Source of the DNA: Branchiostoma belcheri
Taxonomy: Eukaryota; Chordata; Leptocardii; Amphioxiformes; Branchiostomatidae
Reading direction: 5' to 3'
DNA: 64,000 nucleotides
NCBI RefSeq assembly: GCF_001625305.1
Contig: NW_017802824.1
Span: 4,552,260-4,616,259, forward strand
The position numbers were made by a program, and so were the translations under genes. This document shows, piece after piece, positions 56,901 to 64,000 of this stretch (position 1 is the first letter of the stretch; every line of letters starts with the position of its first letter). Under the pieces are notes generated by a model, which was given only the letters and a program-made list of their open reading frames with translations, did no database searches and was not told the DNA's origin.

Positions 56901-58087
56901 GAGTCAGTCTACCTGCTTCTGGACCAGGTGCAGCCATTTTTGTTTCCTTCTTGGCTTTCCTTTCCTGATATTCTAATTCCTCAGTGTGTTCTGCCCACAT
57001 GGTAAGCAACCCACCTCTGCTCCTTTTCACTCTGTAGCTACTCTGTAGAATTAAGTGCTGGCTTCTGTACAGCTAGTGTTTCTTACTGCTTTGTGCCCTT
57101 TTCTTATCTTACTTATTAGGTCTTGAAACCTAGGTGCTGATACGGCATTCTGGTACTGCAGCTACTACTACTGACTTTACTCCTGCATGAATGTGTGTAG
57201 AGCCCCCTAGTGACACCCTTGCTCACTGCAGTAGAGCAGGCATGATTCTTGTGACTAAAATGTTAACAAAATCTGTCTTGTCCATCTGTTGAGGTATATT
57301 GCCTGGGCATCATACCTGCTCTCTGTAATTGCTTTCTATAGAGGACAAACCACAAAAGAATGATATGGCCAAAATTTTAAGAAAAAAAAAATCACAGCTA
57401 CGGCAACAATTCTTTCTCAACATTGGCTGAATTGCTCTGTATGCGAGTTTTATCTAGTATTGACACAAATCATTGTTCCTTTGTGGTTTATCCCATAACA
57501 CTGTCCCTATGATTGAGTTGTAGACAGTAGAGATTCTTGTATGTGTAGTATGACTCTTGCATGCCATTTTGTAGCTCATAGCTTCATTCTGCCTTGTTTG
57601 TAGTTATAGATTGTGTGTACATGTATGTACTAGTGTCATCAAGAGAGACTCGCATCTGAGTAAAGAGACTCTTTGTCAACCAACCAAGTCTTTTATTCAG
57701 CCAACGTTTTAGTGACCGTCTGTCACCTTCCTCAGGGCAATTCTGACTGGTTCACATTGCATTGCAGCACAGGTGTCGCTGCTATAGATGCATTCCCAAA
57801 TGTACAATATTTACATATCTACGGCTGAATAAAACACTTGGTTGTGTAAAAAGAGTCTGTTTACTCAGTGTCTTACCAACCTGATGAAACTATTCATGGA
57901 GACTGGCATATGTTTGTGATTTTTGAGTGTTAATTGTTTCCTGCTCTGTGTTTTTTCCTTCTCTTGTTTCCTTCAGATTGTGAGGGAGTCCCCGTTCCTG
58001 ACCATGGACCTGTTGGAGTCCTGTTTCCCCTACGCTCTCCTGCGGAACTCCTACCACGCAGTACTGAGACACGACAACCGGATGTAA
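32960..58087 (+). CDS. NCKAP1: NCKAP1 (NAP1/HEM family), WAVE regulatory complex subunit
   Basis: Thirty-two coding exons, all in phase, encode 1136 residues (vertebrate NCKAP1 is about 1128). Exons: 32960-33070, 34249-34359, 37383-37475, 37867-37923, 38094-38236, 38616-38706, 40438-40575, 40996-41044, 41306-41462, 41726-41782, 42004-42100, 42333-42454, 42970-43102, 45790-45871, 46510-46568, 47046-47191, 47868-48000, 49467-49586, 49956-50095, 50570-50701, 51117-51232, 51647-51749, 52166-52299, 52882-52979, 53372-53465, 53712-53794, 54013-54096, 54479-54575, 55599-55709, 56294-56412, 56838-56927, 57977-58087. Family hallmarks: SQQKLAEKL near the N-terminus, [59 protein letters not shown] and the terminal [20 protein letters not shown]. 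It is a largely helical cytosolic protein that pairs with CYFIP (Sra1) to hold WAVE inactive and to link it to Rac and membranes. A Lys/Arg-rich exon-19 loop (about residues 650-680) differs most from vertebrates. No breaks seen. Confidence 0.97.
33760..33927. repeat. Small foldback in NCKAP1 intron 1
   Basis: ATCACGGATTTTTTGC (33763-33778) is matched by inverted GCAAAATCCGTGAT (33912-33925) with a loop of about 130 bp. Probably a degenerate MITE. Confidence 0.45.
34020..34145 (-). mobile_element. Intronic dispersed element, family M1 (copy 1)
   Basis: CTGCAACAGGCAAAATTCTGATGCAATGT... and the CTGCACAGGCGCAGTACATTCTACC end recur inverted at 50155-50300 and also at 45480-45720. Shared blocks are TTGGTCAATGTTGC, AATTTTG(C/T)C and GCCTG(C/T)G.(G/A)AAACCC. 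It is a non-coding, MITE-like family found only in NCKAP1 introns in this window. Confidence 0.6.
34598..34994. mobile_element. hAT-type MITE with perfect 8-bp target duplication, NCKAP1 intron 2
   Basis: A 397-bp element starts TAGTGATGCATACC and ends GGTATGCATCACTA, a perfect 14-bp terminal inverted repeat. It is flanked by perfect 8-bp direct repeats TACATGTG (34590-34597 and 34995-35002). Subterminal AGGTTCAGGTCCGGA and GGACTTGTAAGTCCGGACC units are iterated. An 8-bp duplication with YARNG-like ends places it with hAT elements. A diverged copy lies at 21714-22100. Confidence 0.9.
35003..37382. other. Rest of NCKAP1 intron 2
   Basis: T-rich intron with many ACATGTA words. Open frames of 60-120 codons on the plus strand here are non-conserved and spurious. 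No nested gene recognised. Confidence 0.5.
37589..37680. mobile_element. Partial CAGGGCTCAAAA-type element in NCKAP1 intron 3
   Basis: It begins GCAGGGCTCAAAACTGG, then AAAATTTACCTGCACCAG and CATCAGAATTTAG blocks. The same blocks occur at 53041-53282, which has the opposite end TTTTGAGCCCTGC. It resembles the element at 20125-20480. Confidence 0.5.
38743..40282. mobile_element. Composite foldback element with nested inverted repeats and minisatellite, NCKAP1 intron 6
   Basis: The outer ends are GATGACCGTC (38743) and GACGGTCATC (ending 40282). Within it, 38743-39052 is itself a palindrome: CTGTCATCTTCATCAAGG at the left, its complement at about 39020-39045, and TGCACTGA...TCAGTGCA inside. 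From 39052 a minisatellite of 22-25-bp units (TGCAACTTTTGGTGTTTTACAC) runs to about 39315. It is followed by CCCCTCCCCTTTTATAATGGACGG and TGACAGGTC-type sequence. The same series, inverted and with fewer units, is at about 40095-40265. The central 700 bp has no coding capacity but carries inverted CGAGCGATCGC blocks and an AAGATGGCGGC YY1-like motif (39385-39395). Confidence 0.75.
42601..42707. repeat. 107-nt near-perfect hairpin in NCKAP1 intron 12
   Basis: CAAAAAGCAGTTACTCAAGC... (42601-42640) is complementary to 42670-42707 over about 36 bp with few mismatches, leaving a 30-nt loop. Most likely a short palindromic MITE; a precursor-miRNA-like fold is also possible. Confidence 0.7.
42759..42955 (+). 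mobile_element. tRNA-derived SINE, copy 1 (NCKAP1 intron 12)
   Basis: It begins with GAATGGCTGAAAGGTTAGG (degenerate box A) and has GGGTTTGATCCC (42823-42834), a Pol III box B. About 50 bp later comes TCTACCCAGGTGTAAAATGG, a body block shared with 54147-54360. The layout is that of a tRNA-derived SINE. Confidence 0.75.
43103..45789. other. NCKAP1 intron 13 with family M1 element at its end
   Basis: A long intron without nested genes. About 44590-44990 is more GC-rich but shows only short unconserved open frames. The right end, 45480-45720, is a copy of family M1, described separately. Confidence 0.5.
45480..45720. mobile_element. Intronic dispersed element, family M1 (copy 2)
   Basis: It contains TTGTTGGATGTTTGGTCAAT and GCGTCAGAATTTTGCCC, as at 50155-50300. 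Its ends GACAGAACATACTA...GCCTGTGCAAAACCC and GGGTTTCATGCAGGCACAGT...ATTCTGCC are mutually inverted, so this copy shows the element is a foldback of about 240 bp. It lies just upstream of exon 14. Confidence 0.65.
46755..46925 (+). mobile_element. GACGGTCACCGAAATGTTGG-family element (copy 1)
   Basis: It contains GAACCAGTCAGAATTGCCCT, GATGACAGACGGTCACCGAA, AGACTTGGTTGTGTAAGAAG and TTACCAACCTGATGAAACTA. The same series is found inverted and partly duplicated at 57640-57895, and its first part at the ends of the 38743-40282 composite. Non-coding. Confidence 0.65.
47607..47816. repeat. 73-bp tandem repeat, three units (NCKAP1 intron 16)
   Basis: AGATAGCATCCTCTGTCTTT recurs at 47631, 47704 and 47777, a period of 73 bp, with CATCAGAGACTGAGACATT in every unit. 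The first unit is slightly diverged. Confidence 0.9.
48001..49466. other. NCKAP1 intron 17, no further feature
   Basis: T-rich on the plus strand between 48100 and 48320. Open frames are short and unconserved. Nothing else seen. Confidence 0.5.
50155..50300 (+). mobile_element. Intronic dispersed element, family M1 (copy 3)
   Basis: It contains CAGCAGAACATACCGTGCCT, GTTGGATGTTTGGTCAATGT and TTAGAATTTTGTCAGTTGCA. It is inverted relative to copy 1 (34020-34145) and is also found at 45480-45720. Confidence 0.65.
50855..50995 (+). repeat. Dispersed repeat family (TTACCGTGGTGAC / CATTGACCTT), copy 2
   Basis: It shares GACC(A/T)GCCCCTC, CTTGCTACATAA, TGCTACAGCACCAGTTACC and CATTGACCTT..TTGTTTGGA with 61225-61395 in the same orientation. 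The copy at 20755-20885 is inverted. Confidence 0.7.
51400..51465. repeat. Copy of the 7SL 3'-flank block (TATAACCGCC...CGTAACACACC)
   Basis: CTGTATCTGTATAGCCGGTA followed by TAACCGCCTTTCGGCGTAAC and ACACCAGCTT matches the region just outside the 7SL terminator in both inverted arms (about 31525-31575 and 63800-63855). This shows the block is a dispersed repeat in its own right. Confidence 0.7.
51778..52015. repeat. 43-bp tandem repeat, about six units (NCKAP1 intron 22)
   Basis: CACCAAGGACAGGCATGTTT recurs at about 51778, 51821, 51863, 51907, 51943 and 51991, with decay in the later units. Open frames over it in all three frames are artefacts of the repeat. Confidence 0.88.
53041..53282. 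mobile_element. CAGGGCTCAAAA-type element, right-end copy (NCKAP1 intron 24)
   Basis: It contains ACTGGTGCAGGCTATATTGA and ACCTGTACCACTCAGAATTT and ends in TATTTTGAGCCCTGC, the inverted terminus of the element starting at 37589. Confidence 0.55.
54147..54360 (+). mobile_element. tRNA-derived SINE, copy 2 (NCKAP1 intron 27)
   Basis: It has GAATGGCTAAGTGGCTTGGC, a degenerate box B (GTTGTGATTTCAATCCC) and CCACCCAGGTGTAAAATGGG, in the same order as 42759-42955. Confidence 0.7.
57640..57895 (-). mobile_element. GACGGTCACC-family element, inverted copy 2 (NCKAP1 intron 31)
   Basis: It carries the same blocks as 46755-46925 in reverse: CCAACCAAGTCTTTTATTCA, GTGACCGTCTGTCACCTTCC and GCAATTCTGACTGGTTCACA. 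A forward TTGGTTGTGTAAAAAGAGTC...ACCAACCTGATGAAACTA follows, so its ends form an inverted repeat. It lies 80 bp before the last NCKAP1 exon. Confidence 0.7.
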
Positions 58088-59372
58088 CGTAACAGACGCA
58101 GTCTAAACACACAGAGCAGCTTACGGACATGTATAGTAGCATCGTGATGCTGCCAATTGTTTCTGAAATGCACTGCGTGCATGCACGAAGGACATACGTG
58201 TACAAATATACTGTACATGTAAACCACAGATGATCAGGTATTGGAATCTGCAAATGTGCAAGATCATAATCTACGAAACCGTGTAACCCTTGCCTGCAGA
58301 AAGATAATTCATCAGATTGGGGGTGTGGAGTTGCCTTTGGGTATCTTATCTAAGAAGGCTAAATCAATACTAACTTTGTTCTGAGAGATACGAATTCATT
58401 TTCACAGGTTGGATGAAAATGGCAGTTGTGTGATATTGTCTACAAATTAGTTTGTTTTATTTATGGGGTGCTATAATTATAATGTTTTTAAGGTAGCGAA
58501 TCATTTCCACTGAAAGATATTTAAAGCAGATCATTCCTTAAGCTAGTAGATGATCATAGGATAAATTAAAGGTTCATTGCAAAGGACATGGGTTATATTC
58601 TTTAGATTTGGACAGAATTCATTTATGAACATTGTGTGTGTATATGGTAAGATAATACACAATGTGTGTGATGGCAGTGGTATTGGATATTACTCCTGTG
58701 CTCATTTTTATACAAGTGTGTTGAGAACTTCAAAATCTGTGTCAAAAAATTGAAGAGAAGCCCTGAAGAGAAAAATGTGAAGAAATCCTGCATTCAATGT
58801 ATGACTTGCTGTCTTCCGTACTGTGTTAGTTAAGTGTTAGATTTTCCAAAGTAACGGCAAACATGACACAGTGACGAGAATGTAATTGTACCATGTATCA
58901 TGCCATGTTGACAGCTGGTATATCTAACCATACTTGCATAGTCTTAACTTCAACATTGGAGACTTACATTGTATGGCAGCATGTTGTGTTGAAACTTTTA
59001 GGTTTGAATGTGAGATTTAAAAGCCATGAAGAGGCATTGAGTCTGGTTGTATGCTTGCCCTGTAGTTCCTTTCTGTATGATAATATCTCCTTATTATTTT
59101 GTAACAAAATTTGGTATTCATGTATATAGGCTCCATAATGATAGATTCAATGTCTTTTCCATTTGAATATGTGGACAATGATTGGTGGTTGAAAAATCTG
59201 GAAAAATCCAAAAACTAAGTGTCAAATTGGTTTGAACAAAATAACATGTATTACATTGTATCTTTACCAGGTAGCAAGGGTATATAATACAATTCTCATG
59301 CTATTCCTTGTACAAAAAGTCATGATCATTTGGCCTACAGTATCTCAACATAGAACTTGACTTGGAATAAAA
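58088..59372 (+). other. Putative NCKAP1 3' UTR with AATAAA at 59367-59372
   Basis: After the stop codon there is about 1.3 kb of unbroken non-coding sequence without repeats, ending at GGAATAAAATC, a good candidate for the poly(A) signal. The exact cleavage site is not known. Confidence 0.5.
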
Positions 59373-59996
59373 TCTAACATCTCACTCATTTGTGGTTTGT
59401 CTTTACTTTTTATAATGGCAAAACATAATGCCATGGAAGTTCAGTAACACTTCATACTACAAATGTATTAGGAACATTCCCTATCAAACACACTTTAACA
59501 TTCCATAACAACATAGTAGCAGCATATTACCGTTTCAAGATATTTAACACTTTAAATTACCTGTACATGTACATGTATGACATCATAATTCTCAGAAATT
59601 CACTGACCGAATTAGACTACACACGGGATTAGTTTTACACGTACCCATGATGACTTAAAAGACATGATCAAGTCTTGTATCGGAGGTGCAATGTATATGT
59701 ACCATTGCATCAGTACAAGATTTGAGAAGATTGGCACAAAATGCTTGACTACAGTTGTCCTGAAAGACACTTTTAACTTTGCCTTATAATAAATAAACCA
59801 TGTGAAATAATAAGCAACAACTAACAGTCCGATAAACCAACAAGTAACAGTCCGATGAACCACTGATATGATGTACAACAAATCGGATACAAACGTAGGA
59901 GGATTTCCACAGCTCATGCAAGACTCCAACAGATGAAAGGTATACAGCTTCACAACGAAATAAAGCTCCAAGGGCCTTTCACAATGTAGCAGATGG
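59373..59996. other. Convergent intergenic region NCKAP1/acylphosphatase
   Basis: AT-rich. Its right part must hold the 3' UTR of the distal acylphosphatase last exon (minus strand). No other feature seen. Confidence 0.4.
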
Positions 59997-62347
59997 TCAG
60001 TATGTGGTTCTAAAATCTCTGAAGTCCAATTCTTTCACTTGTTTTTCATTCTTGAAGTTGCATTTTGTAATCCGTGAGGATGGACTTCCTTTCTTGGCTA
60101 ACCACTCCTGCCTGGAAAAAAGTACAAAGTTGGCATATCATGGTGTAATTAAAATACAACTCGCATAATTCTGTATACCTGACAGTCATTGTAAAAATAG
60201 CAATAATGCAAATAATCATTCAGCTTTCCTTCATAGCACATGTATGGGACATGAACAAATCCAGCATGCCACATTAAGCAATCAAATGTTCAAAGAGCTT
60301 ACTAGTAAAAGCTGTAATATGTAAAAATTAATGCAGCTTTGCCTGATATTAGAGCATATTAATACCTTCGCACTTGAAGTCAATTCTTAAATTAAAGTCA
60401 TATACCTGTAAACTTTATGTTACTTCTCAGCTTCTGAAAATGTGCATGTGAAGAAAGATGGTCATGAAGCTGATGTCTTAAATCATTCCTATGATAGCAC
60501 TGTGCTTGGGAAAGAAACTTCACTTTGTTAGTGTCTGCAGCCATGCTTCTTCAACCTAGCCTGGTGTCTATTCTCTACAGGCTGGCTTTGGGGTGTTTTG
60601 GCCCCAGCAGTCTGTTAACACAGCAAACAGTTAATATTTCCAGCTTTCCTAATGACACAGTTGACCTAATTGAAACCCCTAGCATGTGCTGGGCAGGCAA
60701 GTGTGGACAGCACTCTTAGGCCAAGGAAAAAAAAAGTTGTGTTTCCAATTTCAGTCCTGAAAAAAATCAGCCAGTTGGTAGAAGTTTAATGGACTTGCCG
60801 GTGATTGGCGAGAAAAAAGGTTACAGTCGGTTGGGGAACTAGAAAAACTTACATTTTTTCCTAGGCCTTAGTGTCGCAAAGATAAAGAGAGCCATGAAGG
60901 TCTGTTCAGCAGGCTAGTTAGAACCTTGTTAGACACAATTTAGGCAGACACCTGCACAGAACAGAGACTCAGTATCTGGTGAAGAAGCCCTTCTGGGTAG
61001 GCTTGCTGATAGTCTTCTCATTCCTGAAAGTGGCGTAGTCAATAATACTGGACGGGCTTCCCTCGTACTGCAGCCATTGTTTCCTGTGTGTTTGAAATGC
61101 TTATAAGATTAGTGTTTGCTATTGCTATACTACAAAGGTAACATTTTCAAATTTAATACATACATGTAATGTTCTTATTAGTCATATATGTATACTAGTA
61201 TGTTGTCACACATTCATATATGTATATGTTGACCTGCCCCTCAAACTTTGCCCTGCCCCTTGCTACATAAAATTTGTAATCCAACACTATAGGTACCTGC
61301 TACAGCACCAGTTACCATGGTGACTGACCTGGTGGCTATCTGGTCGAAGTCATTGACCTTATTTGTTTGGAAGGGAAGAAAAAGAAAGGGAGCAAAAATG
61401 GTATGTTTTACCTTCTGCGCTATATAAAAATCTGTTGACTGAATGTGAAAACAGATCAATGGATAAACTGATACAGAGAGGTACTCACATCTGTCTGACT
61501 TTATCAGTAGGCCCTTGTACCTGTCCATCTACCGTGCCCTGGCGAGTGTTCCTCACCCATCCAACCACACCCAGCCTACGTGCCTCATCCTCAGTATACT
61601 GTGGGCACATAGTATACTACTGAAATAATGTGTAGAACTAGAGCATAATATTGTTGGTCCTAATCAAAAACCAATCAATAAATGCAAAGGTTCTGTGAAA
61701 TGCATAATGCTAATTTTACTGTTTATCATTGCAACATTATCATAATTTCTGTATCATAATCACAATATAACTCAACTATAAAATGTCAAGTACATTGTAC
61801 TTTGATTTTCTGTTGATATCATATTCTGTTGATATCTGGTACATTGCACATATTATATAAAAATAATGTTAACATTACACATGTCATATTATATGTGTTT
61901 TACTTACCATTCGAAAGCAGACGCCTATAATTTTTGGAAGGGAAAAATTAAAAAAAAGAAGTTATAATTTGTTGCAGTATTGTATGGAATGAAGACAATT
62001 GTGCGACAACTGTTTCAGCTTTGTTATACAGACAAACACGGTGAGTTATGCAGTATTCGTTGATCGATTATCCTACGTAGATTATATTAGCATCCAAAGA
62101 TAGTATGAAATGCCATCATGTCCTGATGTTTTATGATCCATAATCTTCAACCAGCCCCCCTCCCCATCACAAATTGTGTTACGTTCATAGACTATCGTGG
62201 CGGTTAACAGTTCTATCGAGACTCAAAAGACACATAGAATATCCTCGGCGCAACTTCTACAGTGACATGAAGCAGAATGTCTCATAACTGTCCCTGTTCA
62301 CCTTGTACCCGGCCGTGAACCTCGAAGTCCACCGAAGTGTACGACAT
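59997..62347 (-). CDS. ACYP: Acylphosphatase, isoform using the distal last exon
   Basis: This shares exons 62302-62347, 61909-61925 and 61489-61598 with the proximal isoform, then uses 59997-60111 (stop 59997-59999). It is also 95 residues. The alternative exon encodes [13 protein letters not shown]...[17 protein letters not shown], which looks closer to vertebrate acylphosphatase (QEWL...GSP...NEK...LDY.DF) than the proximal one does. Both last exons have the same length (115 nt of coding), the same entry phase and homologous sequence, so they arose by tandem duplication. They are mutually exclusive because each carries its own stop. Choosing between them needs alternative splicing or polyadenylation. 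The KELDFRDF tail matches the family C-terminus; the proximal tail ends FFTRY instead. Confidence 0.9.
60969..62347 (-). CDS. ACYP: Acylphosphatase, isoform using the proximal last exon
   Basis: Four exons, all in phase, encode 95 residues: 62302-62347 (ATG 62345-62347), 61909-61925 (17-nt microexon), 61489-61598, and 60969-61083 (stop 60969-60971). Acylphosphatases are about 98-residue alpha/beta sandwich enzymes that hydrolyse carboxyl-phosphate bonds in the cytosol. The phosphate loop GRVQGVCFR (12-20) and the segment GVVGWVRNT (31-39) are intact. The catalytic Arg20 and Asn38 correspond to Arg23 and Asn41 of the vertebrate enzymes. The microexon encodes GVCFRM, including the catalytic Arg, so skipping it would destroy activity. 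The last exon begins at the codon for Met58 and encodes [12 protein letters not shown]...[10 protein letters not shown], the conserved second half. ACYP1 versus ACYP2 orthology cannot be decided. Confidence 0.93.
61225..61395 (+). repeat. Dispersed repeat family (TTACCATGGTGAC), copy 3, in the acylphosphatase intron
   Basis: It has GACCTGCCCCTC..TTGCTACATAA, GCTACAGCACCAGTTACCAT and GTCATTGACCTTATTTGTTT, in the order seen at 50855-50995. It lies between the proximal last exon and exon 3. Confidence 0.7.
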
Positions 62348-62367
62348 GTCTGCGTGTTGTCGTCTGC

Positions 62368-62390
62368 GCGCAATGGATCATGGGAAATGT
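62368..62390 (-). promoter_or_regulatory. ZNF143/Staf-like site in the acylphosphatase promoter
   Basis: On the minus strand the sequence TTCCCATGATCCATTGCGCG fits the ZNF143 consensus (TCCCA..AT.CATTGCGC). It lies about 20-45 bp before the acylphosphatase ATG. Confidence 0.6.
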
Positions 62391-62468
62391 GGGGGCGTGG
62401 TGTCATGGAAAGTGAAAGTGTTTTCTTTATCATACCAACTCGAAGACGTCGATTGGAACGTACAATGT

Positions 62469-62688
62469 AACATCTGCGTCCATAATATCACCAGGGTCCA
62501 TAATATCGCCACCTTGAGAAATAGTGTGCTTAAAGATATTTTTACTGCAACATACCCTAGGTATGTACATTTGATGATGTGTGAAGGAGTGCATACCAAA
62601 AGTATGTTGCAGTAAAAATATCTTTAGGCACACTGTTTCTCAAGGTGGCGATATTATGGACCCTGGTGATATTATGGACACAGATGTT
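62469..62688. mobile_element. 220-bp foldback MITE upstream of acylphosphatase
   Basis: Arms 62469-62556 and about 62600-62688 are near-perfect inverted copies of about 88 bp. They include CATAATATCACCAGGGTCCA, GCCACCTTGAGAAA and AAAGATATTTTTACTGCAAC. The central loop is about 45 bp. No coding capacity. It starts about 120 bp upstream of the acylphosphatase ATG. Confidence 0.88.
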
Positions 62689-62900
62689 ACTACCAAAAGG
62701 TGAGACAATATCAAACTTACAAGGCAAATGAAAATTTATTTGAAAAAAAGGGCCAAAAATCATGCTTCAAAACATTGAGAGGAATGTGTAATATCTGTAA
62801 TAAAACGTAAACACAAAGGATACCATGCGTGAACTATATTACCTCTGATTGCATTTTGTACGTTAATTTGCTCTATTCATCTATTCATCTATGGATAATA

Positions 62901-63079
62901 AGGCCACACCGAATTTTATGGATGATATTCGCGCGCGCATTGATTTTCGCCTGTAGTCTCAAAAAGGGTTTAGTAGCATTTTTATTTTTGGCTGGATTTT
63001 TTTTTAATTCGCCCGCACGCACTTGTTTGGGGGTCTTCAGAGGATGTCATCCATATATAAAATTAAGTCGGTGTGGCCT
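62901..63079. mobile_element. Palindromic MITE, AGGCCACACC...GGTGTGGCCT termini (relative of 15013-15409)
   Basis: A 179-bp element with inverted ends and the shared inner blocks ATGGATGA.AT.CGCGCGCGCA and GAGGATGTCATCCATAT. It is shorter than the copy at 15013-15409 and its outermost bases differ, but the subterminal layout is the same. Confidence 0.75.
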
Positions 63080-63204
63080 AAGTACGAAAAATGATACCTG
63101 TCTCGTATCAGCGCCTGTTTGACATTATCAAATACTGTACACATTGTTCTAAGCATAGACATAAACGCATGTTCAGATTTGGCGGGTTCCCGTGAGTCTC
63201 CTGG

Positions 63205-63255
63205 CGAGTCACGTGACTCTTACATCTATACTCCTAGAAAATGGCCCCGCTGCCA
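63205..63255 (+). promoter_or_regulatory. Upstream promoter of 7SL copy B
   Basis: It contains GAGTCACGTGACTC, a palindrome with an E-box/CRE-like core, then ATCTATACTCCTAGAAAATG, as in copy A. Confidence 0.6.
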
Positions 63256-63553
63256 GCTGGGCGTGGTGGCGCGCGCCTGTAATCCAGCTACCTGGAGGCT
63301 GGGGTTGGTGGACCGCTTGAGGCCGGGGGTTCTGCGGCGTGCTGTCCTATGGCGATCGGGCGTCCACGCTAAGTTCGGCATCGATATGGTTTCCCCGGGG
63401 GAGCCCAGGGCAACCAGGTCGCCTAAGGAGGGACGCACCGGCCCAGGTTGGAAACAAAGCAGGCAAAAGTCCCCGTGTCGATCAGTAGCGGGATCGCGCC
63501 CGTGAATAGGCACTGCGTCTCAGCCCGGCCAATATAGTGGGACCCAACTCTTT
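63256..63553 (+). ncRNA. 7SL RNA (signal recognition particle RNA), copy B
   Basis: 298 nt on the plus strand, nearly identical to copy A. It has the 5' GCTGGGCGTGGTGGCGCGCG, the Alu-domain CTGTAATCCAGCTACC, CGGCATCGATATGG, GGTCGCCTAAGGAGGGACGC and ATCAGTAGCGGGATCGCGCC. The 3' end is TATAGTGGGACCCAACTC, followed by TTTTTCTTTC (Pol III termination). Both copies look intact, so either or both may be expressed. The 128- and 95-codon frames here are not proteins. Confidence 0.94.
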
Positions 63554-63730
63554 TTCTTTCTTTTTATCTCAAGATTCCAATATACAAAGTAAATATCAGT
63601 TACATTTCACATTGATCTGGGCATATTTTCTTCTTTTGCTTTTTTTTCATCAACCCAGTCTAATGCCCATAGCTACCAATCGAAGGCTAAACAGTACCAT
63701 GGACATGGAATACTTGATACTGTTATTAGT

Positions 63731-63770
63731 ACAGTACAGTACAGTACAGTACAGTACAGTACAGTACAGT
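63731..63770. repeat. ACAGT pentanucleotide microsatellite, eight units
   Basis: Perfect (ACAGT)8 within the right arm of the inverted duplication; the left arm has about one unit. Confidence 0.95.
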
Positions 63771-64000
63771 ACTAGAGTACTGTCTTCTTGTTACTGTTAT
63801 CTGTATCTGTACAGCCGCGTATATAACCGTCCTTCTGGCGTAACACACCGGCTTGTACGTATACAGTATATAGTATGCCTTCGATCTCACATGTTCTGCA
63901 TACACGATGAAATATATCAAAGATCCGTCCACAATTTCTCGAGTCACGCCACACTGTACACACCGAACACACGTACACTTACACAAACACACGTACACTC

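Larger units (their letters stand above)
63160..64000 (+). repeat. Right arm of the inverted duplication carrying 7SL RNA (continues past the window)
   Basis: Reverse complement of 31311-32180, beginning near CATAAACGCATGTTC (63163-63177) and still matching at the window end in the ACACGTACACT repeat. Differences are scattered substitutions and small indels plus a local expansion of ACAGT units (63731-63770), present as about one unit in the left arm. Confidence 0.92.

Noticed and set aside
63119..63505. 128-codon open frame on the plus strand
   Set aside because: It runs through the 7SL RNA gene; the inverted copy at 31830-32156 gives the same peptide. A by-product of a GC-rich RNA gene.

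Overview
This is nuclear DNA of an animal. Genes have canonical GT-AG introns and the background is AT-rich, full of tandem repeats and small non-autonomous transposons. The proteins (an NCKAP1/HEM protein, a CD164-type sialomucin, an acylphosphatase) are bilaterian. Compact introns of roughly 0.2-3 kb, vertebrate-like protein similarity and abundant ACATGT-rich DNA and foldback elements suggest a lancelet (Branchiostoma). That species call is inference, not proof.

Layout. Positions 1-12 kb are gene-poor. They hold a decayed LINE 3' end (108-630, minus), two or more minus-strand exons of an unrecognised gene (2850-3641) and a GC-rich foldback (9584-9790). At 12355-15797 (minus) lie the last four exons of an unrecognised gene with an acidic C-terminus. 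A complete six-exon CD164/endolyn-like gene occupies 17646-24651 (minus). A 1-kb GGATAG-type satellite follows (24.94-25.92 kb). A single-exon LRR transmembrane receptor gene is at 27520-29460 (plus), with a hAT-type MITE just upstream. A complete 32-exon NCKAP1 gene (WAVE complex subunit) spans 32960-58087 (plus); its introns carry most of the mobile elements. A complete acylphosphatase gene lies at 59997-62347 (minus), convergent with NCKAP1. It has a 17-nt microexon and two duplicated alternative last exons.

The most striking structure is a pair of inverted arms of about 0.8-0.9 kb at 31.31-32.18 kb and 63.16-64.0 kb. Each contains a full-length 7SL (SRP) RNA gene with its upstream promoter, and together they bracket the NCKAP1 and acylphosphatase genes. 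A third, truncated 7SL 5' end with its promoter lies at about 32.46-32.54 kb, between the first copy and NCKAP1.

The protein genes do not form one pathway. NCKAP1 acts in actin control, CD164 in endolysosomal/adhesive membranes, the LRR protein probably in surface recognition, and acylphosphatase in hydrolysis of acyl phosphates. The NCKAP1 and acylphosphatase promoters both appear to carry ZNF143/Staf-like motifs. Exon boundaries were read by eye from splice sites and reading frame; they are strong where the family is recognised and weak for the two unrecognised genes.
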